NCBI RefSeq assembly: GCF_002240355.1 | Contig: NZ_CP016353.1 | Span: forward strand, 2,344,501-2,408,500 | Direction of reading: 5' to 3' | DNA length: 64,000 nucleotides | Origin: Prauserella marina | GTDB taxonomy: Bacteria > Actinomycetota > Actinomycetes > Mycobacteriales > Pseudonocardiaceae | In this document: piece after piece, positions 56,482 through 64,000 of the stretch | Numbering within the stretch: the stretch's first letter is position 1 | Layout of the letters: every line of letters starts with the position of its first letter | Made by a program: the position numbers and the translations under genes | The notes under the pieces: model-generated | Told to the model about the DNA's origin: nothing | Database searches by the model: none | Seen by the model: the letters and a program-made list of their open reading frames with translations, nothing else

Positions 56482-58113
56482 GTGGCCCTCAACATCGCGG
56501 ATTTACTGGAGCACGCCGTCGACGCCGTGCCGGAACGCACCGCGGTCATCTGCGGCGGTGAGAATGTCAGCTACGCCGAGCTCGACACGCGCGCCAACCG
56601 GCTCGCCAACTACCTTGCCTCGGCCGGGATCGGCAAGGGTGATCACATTGGTGTCTATTCCCGCAATTCCATCGAGATGATCGAGACGATGTTCGCCGCG
56701 TACAAGCTGCGGGCGATCGCCGTCAACGTCAACTACCGCTATGTGCACGCCGAACTGGCCTACCTGTTCACCAACGCCGACCTCACCGTGCTGGTGCACG
56801 AGAAGCAGTACTCCGCCAAGGTCGCCGCCGTCCTGCCGGAGGCGCCCAAGCTGAAACATGTTTTAGCAATTGACGATGGCTCGTCGGAGGAGCGCGCGGA
56901 TACGCCCGACTCCGTCGTCACGGTCGGCTACGAGCAGGCGCTGGCGCAGGGCAGCCCTGAACGGAACTTCGCGGAGCGCAGCCCCGACGATCTCTACATC
57001 CTCTACACCGGTGGTACGACCGGGTATCCCAAGGGCGTGCTGTGGCGGCACGAGGACGTGTGGCGCGCGCTCGGCGGTGGTATCGACTTCATCACCGGCG
57101 AGTACGTCGCCGACGAGTGGACGTTGGCGGAACAGGGAAAGGCGGGCGGCCTCGTCCGGCTTCCGGCTGCTCCGCTGATTCACGGCGCGGCGCAGTGGGC
57201 GGCGTTCGGCGCGCTCTTCGCGGGCGGCACGGTGGTGTTCGTGCCGCAGTTCGACGCCGACGAGGTGTGGAGGGCGATCGAACGGCACAAGGTGCAGGTG
57301 CTCACGATCGTCGGTGACGCCATGGCGCGCCCGATGCTCGACGCCTACCGGGAGGGCGGCTACGACGCCTCGTCGCTCGTGGCCGTTTCCAGCCACGCGG
57401 CGTTGTTCTCCCATTCGGTCAAGCAGGAATACCTCGCCGAGTTTCCCGGTGTCGTGCTGACCGACGCGATCGGTTCGTCGGAAAGCGGCTTCACCGGTAT
57501 CGGGATGATGGGCAAGGACGCCGACCATTCCGCGGGACCTCGCGTCAATTTCGGCAAGGACGCCATCCTGCTCGGCGACGACGACGAGATCGTTCCGGTC
57601 GAGCCGGGCGCGATCGGCCGGATCGGCAGGAGGGGACACGTTCCGCTGGGCTACTACAAGGATCCGGGCAAGAGCGCGACGATCTTCGTCGAGGCGGGCG
57701 GCGCCCGCTACGTGGTTCCCGGCGACTACGCCCGTTACGAGGCGGACGGCACGGTGACCTTGCTCGGCCGGGGTTCGCAGTGCGTCAACACCGGAGGGGA
57801 GAAGGTGTTCCCCGAGGAGGTCGAGGCCGCGCTCAAGTCGCATCCCGACGTGTTCGACGCGCTCGTCATCGCCGTCGCCGACGAACGCCTGGGGCAGCGG
57901 GTCGGTGCCGTCATCGCGCCCCGCGCCGGAAGGACACTCGATCTCGGCGCGGTCGAGGACCATGTGCGCACCAGGATCGCCGGGTACAAGGTGCCGCGCA
58001 GCACCTGGATCGTGCCCGAGGTGTCCCGGCTGCCCAGCGGAAAGCCCGACTACCCGTGGGCGCAGCGGCACGCGGCCGGCAACGAACCCGTCGCCGCGCA
58101 GCCGACCAACTAG
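56482..58113 (+). CDS. fadD19: Sterol C26-CoA ligase FadD19
   Basis: A 543-residue acyl-CoA synthetase. It begins MALNIADLLEHAVDAVPER, and contains YILYTGGTTGYPKGVLWRHED, ITDAIGSSESGF-like LTDAIGSSESGFTGIG, PGDYARYEADGTVTLLGRGS and INSGGEKVYPEE-like VNTGGEKVFPEEVEAALKSH. FadD19 activates the C26 carboxylate made by Cyp125 and is needed for C24-branched sterols in Rhodococcus. The GTG at 56482 fits a leaderless mRNA. It is followed by the nitronate-monooxygenase-like gene after 15 bases. Confidence 0.94.
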   Translation: MALNIADLLEHAVDAVPERTAVICGGENVSYAELDTRANRLANYLASAGIGKGDHIGVYSRNSIEMIETMFAAYKLRAIAVNVNYRYVHAELAYLFTNADLTVLVHEKQYSAKVAAVLPEAPKLKHVLAIDDGSSEERADTPDSVVTVGYEQALAQGSPERNFAERSPDDLYILYTGGTTGYPKGVLWRHEDVWRALGGGIDFITGEYVADEWTLAEQGKAGGLVRLPAAPLIHGAAQWAAFGALFAGGTVVFVPQFDADEVWRAIERHKVQVLTIVGDAMARPMLDAYREGGYDASSLVAVSSHAALFSHSVKQEYLAEFPGVVLTDAIGSSESGFTGIGMMGKDADHSAGPRVNFGKDAILLGDDDEIVPVEPGAIGRIGRRGHVPLGYYKDPGKSATIFVEAGGARYVVPGDYARYEADGTVTLLGRGSQCVNTGGEKVFPEEVEAALKSHPDVFDALVIAVADERLGQRVGAVIAPRAGRTLDLGAVEDHVRTRIAGYKVPRSTWIVPEVSRLPSGKPDYPWAQRHAAGNEPVAAQPTN

Positions 58114-58128
58114 AAGGAAAGGCACGTC

Positions 58129-59247
58129 ATGCGTACGGTCCTGTGCGACACGCTCGGCACGGAGTTGCCGATCGCCGGATTCACGCCGTCCGAGCATGTC
58201 GCCGCGGCGCTCAGCAGGGCGGGCGGACTCGGTGTGCTCGGCTGCGTCCGGTTCAACGACGCCGAGGAACTGGACAAGGTACTCGGCTGGATGGACGCCA
58301 ACACCGACGGCAAGCCCTACGGTGTCGACATCGTGATGCCTGCGAAGGTGCCCGCCGAGGGAAAACAGGTCGACCTCGACAAGCTGATTCCGGAGGAGCA
58401 CAAGGCTTTCGTCGAGCGCACGCTCGCCGAACTCGGGGTTCCCGAGTTACCGGAGGGCACCGAGGAACGCGCGGGCGTCCTCGGCTGGCTGCACTCGGTG
58501 GCCCGCTCGCACGTCGAGGTCGCGCTGGAGCACCGCATCGCGCTCATCGCCAACGCGCTCGGCTCTCCACCGCCGGATGTCATCGGGCAGGCACACGAGC
58601 ACGGTGTTCCGGTCGCGGCTCTCGCGGGAACCGCCGAGCACGCGGCCAGGCACGTGGCGGGCGGGGTCGACATCGTCGTGGCACAGGGTTACGAGGCGGG
58701 AGGGCACACCGGCGAGATTGCCTCCATGGTGTTGCTGCCGGAGGTGGTCGACGCGGTCGGTGACCGGGTGCCGGTGCTCGCCGCGGGTGGCATCGGCTCG
58801 GGAAGGCAGGTCGCCGCCGCGCTCGCGCTCGGCGCGGCGGGTGCCTGGACGGGCTCGGTGTGGCTGGCGACAAGGGAATACCTGGAGACCATGCCGGAGT
58901 CGGAGGCCATGCAGCAGGCTCTGCTCGCCGCGACCTCGGCCGACACCGTGCGGACCCGGATCTACACCGGCAAGCCCGCTCGGCTGCTCAAGACGCGGTG
59001 GACCGAGGCGTGGGCGCGGCCGGATGCTCCGGAACCGTTGCCGATGCCGTTGCAGAACCTGCTCGTCTCCGGGGCGCACAACCGCATCCACGCCGCCGCC
59101 GACCCGAGCGTGGTGTCGATGCCAGCCGGTCAGGTGATCGGCGGGTTGCACGAGGTACGTGCCGTCGCCGACGTGGTCGCCGAGCTCAGGACCGGTTTCG
59201 ACGCCGCGGTCGGCAGGCTGAGCACCATCAGGGACACCACCGGCTGA
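58129..59247 (+). CDS. Nitronate monooxygenase-family flavoprotein
   Basis: A 372-residue FMN TIM-barrel protein of the nitronate monooxygenase/2-nitropropane dioxygenase family. FMN contacts lie in VAQGYEAGGHTG (about residues 185-196) and PVLAAGGIGSGRQVAAALALGA (225-246), and MVLLPEVVDAV is also conserved. The N-terminal domain carries GGLGVLGCVRFNDAEELDK. Position in the fadD19 operon suggests a dehydrogenation or detoxification role in sterol breakdown. It is not clearly IpdC (Rv3553), whose N-terminal region I recall as different. ATG follows GAAGGAAAGGCACGTC. Confidence 0.82.
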   Translation: MRTVLCDTLGTELPIAGFTPSEHVAAALSRAGGLGVLGCVRFNDAEELDKVLGWMDANTDGKPYGVDIVMPAKVPAEGKQVDLDKLIPEEHKAFVERTLAELGVPELPEGTEERAGVLGWLHSVARSHVEVALEHRIALIANALGSPPPDVIGQAHEHGVPVAALAGTAEHAARHVAGGVDIVVAQGYEAGGHTGEIASMVLLPEVVDAVGDRVPVLAAGGIGSGRQVAAALALGAAGAWTGSVWLATREYLETMPESEAMQQALLAATSADTVRTRIYTGKPARLLKTRWTEAWARPDAPEPLPMPLQNLLVSGAHNRIHAAADPSVVSMPAGQVIGGLHEVRAVADVVAELRTGFDAAVGRLSTIRDTTG

Positions 59248-59354
59248 ACGACGGCACCGTGCAACCCCTTCCGGTACTCGTTACGTCTTCCCTGCACGAG
59301 GCGAAAGCCGGGGCGGCAACCGTCCCGGCCGCGAACCGGAAGGGGAGATACCCG

Positions 59355-59948
59355 ATGAGGCCGAGCACCAGCGATTCGCGACCCGCGAAGACAGGGTGGC
59401 GGCGGGCGGTCACCGGTCCCTTCGCGGCCTGTGCCGTACTGCTGCTCGTGGCGGGCTGTGGTCAAGCAGGTCAGGACGGCCAGGCCGGTCAGGAGCGGGA
59501 ATCACCGAGCGCGCCGCCCGCCACCTCGCAGCCGAGTCAGCCGCCTGCTGGGGACCCGGAGTCGAGCGACCTGCCGCGCGACTCGGGCAAGGAACCGCCA
59601 GAGACGACCGAACCAGCCGAACCGGGAGCGGGCGCGGGCGCGGCGGCCGTGCCGAAGGCACAGCTCGACGGCAGCGGCCTCCCCAAGGGCTATCCGGTCG
59701 ACGTCACCGAGTCGGCCGATGGCCGCACACTCACCGTCATCGGGCAGGAAGGCGGGTGCAGCAAGGCGAGTGCCGAGGTCGCCGAGCAGACCGCTGAGCA
59801 CGTGGCCCTCACCATGGTCGAGACGTTCCCTGCCGACAAGAACATGATGTGCACGATGGACATGCGCTACCCGCCGCTGACCGTCGAACTGGCCGAACCG
59901 CTCGGCGACCGGCACCTGGCACTCGACTACGTCAAGCGCGAGGAGTGA
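59355..59948 (+). CDS. Putative lipoprotein
   Basis: A 197-residue secreted lipoprotein. The signal peptide (residues 1-36) ends in the lipobox LVAGC, with a hydrophobic stretch AACAVLLL before it and an arginine pair after the first 15 residues. A Pro/Ser/Glu-rich linker follows (residues 40-95), then a folded domain of about 100 residues with two Cys (GGCSKASAEVAEQTA and NMMCTMDMRYPPL) that could pair as a disulphide. No family is recognised. ATG follows AGGGGAGATACCCG. It lies 107 bases after the sterol operon and seems independent of it. Confidence 0.8.
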   Translation: MRPSTSDSRPAKTGWRRAVTGPFAACAVLLLVAGCGQAGQDGQAGQERESPSAPPATSQPSQPPAGDPESSDLPRDSGKEPPETTEPAEPGAGAGAAAVPKAQLDGSGLPKGYPVDVTESADGRTLTVIGQEGGCSKASAEVAEQTAEHVALTMVETFPADKNMMCTMDMRYPPLTVELAEPLGDRHLALDYVKREE

Positions 59949-59974
59949 GCGGATCACACGGTTAGAGTGACCGC

Positions 59975-60415
59975 ATGGCACTACGTCAGGTCAGCGTCAC
60001 GCGCACGATTCCCGCTCCACCCGAACGGATCTTCGACCTGCTCACCGACCCCGCGAAACATCCGTTGCTCGACGGATCGGGGTCGGTGAGAGCGGCTACC
60101 GGCGCCAACCCGGCCAGGCTGCGGATGGGCTCGACGTTCGGCATGGACATGCGCATGGGCGCGCCCTACCGCATCCGCAACACGGTGGTCGAGTTCGAGG
60201 AGAACCGGCTCATCGCCTGGCGGCACTTCTTCGGCCACCGCTGGCGGTGGCAGCTGCGGCCGGCAGGCGAGGGCAGGACCGAGGTCACCGAGACCTTCGA
60301 CTGGTCGACGGCCAGGATCCCGCGCTTCATCGAGCTGACCCGCTTCCCCGCCAAGAACAAGATCGGCATCAGGAAGACGCTCGATCACTTGGCGGGGATG
60401 TTCGGCGCGGAGTAG
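59975..60415 (+). CDS. SRPBCC (START/polyketide cyclase-like) protein
   Basis: A 146-residue SRPBCC protein. It starts VSVTRTIPAPPERIFDLLTDPAKHPLLDG, the usual N-terminal beta-strand and helix pair, followed by a curved sheet (GSTFGMDMRMGAPYRI, RLIAWRHFFGHRWRWQL, RTEVTETFDWS). Such proteins bind hydrophobic ligands in a cavity; the ligand cannot be told. The ATG is 6 bases after a TAGAGT -10 box, so a leaderless message is likely. It converges on the fumarase gene with seven bases between. Confidence 0.8.
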   Translation: MALRQVSVTRTIPAPPERIFDLLTDPAKHPLLDGSGSVRAATGANPARLRMGSTFGMDMRMGAPYRIRNTVVEFEENRLIAWRHFFGHRWRWQLRPAGEGRTEVTETFDWSTARIPRFIELTRFPAKNKIGIRKTLDHLAGMFGAE

Positions 60416-60422
60416 CGCCGCC

Positions 60423-62111
<1,689 letters not shown>

Positions 62112-62443
62112 GGCTCGGGCTCCATCGCACGTGGTCAAAGGGAGTTCGACCGTACCGCGCCGCGAGCGGGCTCCGGTGGGGGTACCGGCTCCGCGCGACG
62201 GAGATCACGACCGCGGCGCCACCGGCTTCGCGGGCTCACACGAGGAAGGCCGGGCCCACCCCGACGGGACCCGACCTTCCTGGGAAAGCGGCCGGTGCAC
62301 CCCGGCACCTGCCGCGTGGCCAGTGCCTGTGGACCGCCGGTCAGCCTAAGCGCCGGTAGTCCATGTCTGCGGGTAGCCGGTGGCGGGCCGGTTAATCATC
62401 CAGCCCGGGACGCGACCCTTGGTGCTGTCTCGGTTACCGGGTG
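62112..62443. other. Intergenic region between fumarase and sigB
   Basis: These 332 bases hold no supportable gene. They contain the promoter of the fumarase and, further to the right, the hairpin at 62243-62281 which follows sigB. Confidence 0.4.
62243..62281. terminator. Hairpin downstream of sigB
   Basis: AGGAAGG (62243-62249) pairs with CCTTCCT (62275-62281), and the inner CGGG/CCCG segments extend the stem with one mismatch. It lies about 165 bases after the sigB stop on the minus strand. Confidence 0.45.
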
Positions 62444-63475
62444 TCAGCTCGCGTAAGCGCGCAGCCGGTCGGCGCGCTCGCCCTGGCGCAGCTTCGACAT
62501 GACCTCGCGCTCGATCTGGCGCACCCGCTCCCTTGAGAGGCCGAAGTGCTTGCCGATCTGGTCGAGCGTGCGCGGCTGTCCGTCGTCGAGGCCGTACCGC
62601 AGCCTGATGACGTACTGCTCCCTGTCGTCGAGCGTGCCAAGTACCCGGCGCAGATCGTCCTGGAGCAGGCCGGAGATGACGGCGCTCTCGGCATCGGTCG
62701 CCTCGGAGTCCTCGATGAAGTCGCCGAGCGGCGCGTCCTCCTCCGTGCCCACCGGCATGTCGAGGCTCACCGGATCGCGGGCGTGGTCGAGCAGGCTGGA
62801 CACCTTCTCGGCCGCGATACCCGATTCCGAGGCAAGTTCCTCGTTGGTCGCCTCCCTGCCGAGCTGCTGGTGCAGGTCGCGCTTGATCCTCGCGAGCTTG
62901 TTGACCTGCTCGACGAGATGCACCGGCAACCGGATGGTGCGGCCCTGGTCGGCCATGCCCCTCGTGATCGCCTGCCTGATCCACCAGGTGGCGTAGGTGG
63001 AGAACTTGAAGCCCTTCGAGTAGTCGAACTTCTCGACGGCGCGGATCAGGCCGAGGTTGCCCTCCTGGATCAGGTCGAGCAGCGGCATCCCGCGGCCGGT
63101 GTAGCGCTTGGCCAGCGACACCACGAGCCGCAGGTTCGCTTGCAAGAGGTGATTCTTGGCGTTGTGGCCGTCGCGGACGAGTGCCGACAGCTCGGCGCGC
63201 CGTGCGCGCGAGGGGTTCTCCTCCGTCTCCAGCATGTGCTGGGCGAACACCCCCGCCTCGATCCGCTTCGCGAGGTCGACCTCCTGGGCCGCCGTCAACA
63301 GCGCTGTCTTGCCGATGCCGTTGAGGTAGACGCGAACCAGGTCGGCGGCGGGGCCTTGTGCGTCGAGATCGGGCTCCTCGCTTGGCGCGGGGGCCACGTC
63401 ATCCGCGAGTGCGGCCATCGGGATGTCCCGCTCGCGGATTCCGCGGGCCTCACGATCGAGAGTCTGGACGGACAT
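62444..63475 (-). CDS. sigB: RNA polymerase sigma factor SigB (group 2)
   Basis: A 343-residue sigma-70 group 2 factor. Region 1.2 ([20 protein letters not shown]), region 2 ([39 protein letters not shown]), region 3 and region 4 ([37 protein letters not shown]) are complete and closely follow mycobacterial SigB through the end [10 protein letters not shown]. Such factors read stress and stationary-phase promoters. The ATG follows CCGGGGAGGCAGA. An ECF-type promoter about 115 bases upstream suggests control by a SigE/SigH-type factor. Confidence 0.95.
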   Translation of the reverse strand: MSVQTLDREARGIRERDIPMAALADDVAPAPSEEPDLDAQGPAADLVRVYLNGIGKTALLTAAQEVDLAKRIEAGVFAQHMLETEENPSRARRAELSALVRDGHNAKNHLLQANLRLVVSLAKRYTGRGMPLLDLIQEGNLGLIRAVEKFDYSKGFKFSTYATWWIRQAITRGMADQGRTIRLPVHLVEQVNKLARIKRDLHQQLGREATNEELASESGIAAEKVSSLLDHARDPVSLDMPVGTEEDAPLGDFIEDSEATDAESAVISGLLQDDLRRVLGTLDDREQYVIRLRYGLDDGQPRTLDQIGKHFGLSRERVRQIEREVMSKLRQGERADRLRAYAS

Positions 63476-63589
63476 TCTGCCTCCCCGGTCAACGGGCTGA
63501 CGTGAGGCGTGCTCACGCCTGCGTTGCGCTCGTGTACCCGGCCTGTGGAACCCGGCACTCGAAACCGGCTTACGCCAGTCATCGGGAAT

Positions 63590-63616
63590 AACGTCACCGG
63601 GGCCGGAAACGTTCCC
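63590..63616 (-). promoter_or_regulatory. ECF-type promoter upstream of sigB
   Basis: On the minus strand GGGAAC (63611-63616) is followed after exactly 17 bases by CGTT (63590-63593). GGAAC-N17-CGTT is the layout of SigE/SigH/SigR-type promoters. It stands about 115 bases before the sigB ATG. Confidence 0.6.
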
Positions 63617-63742
63617 GGCATCGCCACGTTGTTGAGCTGCTCACGACTCGCGACTCTCAAGTAACGCTGAGCTTGTCTCCGACCGATTGTCATGGGCCGC
63701 CTGTGCGTTATGTGGTCAGTGAGGCTGTTTTCTTTACCTGGT

Positions 63743-64000
63743 CTAAACCTCGATCATGACCGTGAAGGGGCCGTCGTTGACGCTGTGCACGGCCATCATC
63801 GCACCGAACCGGCCGGTTTCGACGGTGGCACCGCGCAGCCGGAGTTCGGTCACGACGGCGGTCACCAGTTCCTCCGCGTGCTCCGGCTTCGCCGCCGCGG
63901 TCCACGATGGACGCCTGCCCTTCCGGGTGTCGCCGTACAACGTGAACTGGCTGACGACGAGCAGTGGTGCATGCGCGCTCGCGCATGATTGTTCGTCGCG
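63743..64000 (-). CDS. dtd: D-aminoacyl-tRNA deacylase, C-terminal part
   Basis: The last 86 codons, cut by the window end. [20 protein letters not shown] is the catalytic signature (the Ser-Gln-Phe-Thr-Leu stretch holds the nucleophile Thr region), and [12 protein letters not shown] is the usual family C-terminus with the conserved NDGPFT motif. DTD removes D-amino acids wrongly attached to tRNA. The start lies outside the window; the upstream residues [11 protein letters not shown] read into the standard DTD fold. It is in the same direction as sigB, 267 bases away. Confidence 0.93.
   Translation of the reverse strand, partial: RDEQSCASAHAPLLVVSQFTLYGDTRKGRRPSWTAAAKPEHAEELVTAVVTELRLRGATVETGRFGAMMAVHSVNDGPFTVMIEV

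Noticed and set aside
58129-59247. Assignment of the nitronate monooxygenase-like gene as ipdC
   Set aside because: The N-terminal region and length do not agree with what I recall of Rv3553, and ipdA/ipdB are not present here.

Overview
The window is high-GC actinobacterial chromosome. Gene content and order suggest a Pseudonocardiaceae-type organism (Amycolatopsis/Prauserella-like): a four-gene conservon, fused isobutyryl-CoA mutase IcmF, a SigB-type sigma factor, and a KstR-controlled sterol catabolic locus resembling the Mycobacterium/Rhodococcus one. This placement comes from reading the proteins, not from a database search. Start codons and motif positions were set by eye from ribosome binding sites, overlaps and family N-termini.

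Layout. 1-5.9 kb: the end of a LuxR-type regulator, succinate-semialdehyde dehydrogenase, a membrane protein, and a TetR repressor divergent from an acyl-CoA dehydrogenase/racemase pair, with a clear palindromic operator between them. 6.2-8.6 kb: small membrane or unknown proteins and a lytic transglycosylase. 8.5-11.0 kb: a compact polyamine operon (PLP decarboxylase, SpeD, SpeE-like). 11.0-12.7 kb: no convincing gene. 12.7-17.9 kb: conservon cvnABCD. 18.0-22.9 kb: icmF, an F420-type oxidoreductase and an unknown gene. 22.9-23.6 kb: repeats.

23.6-59.2 kb is a sterol (cholesterol/phytosterol) degradation locus under KstR, whose gene and eleven operator-like sites are present. The side chain is handled by Cyp125, FadD19, EchA19, ChsH3, FadA5, ChsE1/ChsE2, ChsH1/ChsH2 and Ltp2, plus Ltp3/Ltp4/DUF35, which are linked to C24-branched sterols. 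Rings A/B are opened by KstD (with a probable delta4-5alpha paralogue), KshA/KshB and HsaA/HsaB/HsaC/HsaD. A lipase/acyltransferase pair resembling LipC/Tgs sits beside kstR.

An unrelated four-gene cassette (46.4-50.6 kb) interrupts this locus. It holds an XRE/TPR-like regulator, a frameshifted ASCH-domain gene, a short class-II-like ribonucleotide reductase homologue whose active-site Asn is replaced by Ala, and a NUDIX hydrolase. It is the least explained part of the window. The right end (59.3-64.0 kb) is housekeeping: lipoprotein, SRPBCC protein, class I fumarase, SigB with an ECF-type promoter, and the end of D-aminoacyl-tRNA deacylase.

A recurring feature is the apparent leaderless gene: a TAnnnT -10 box followed by 6-7 bases and then the start codon. 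At three sterol promoters the right arm of the KstR site forms that -10 box.
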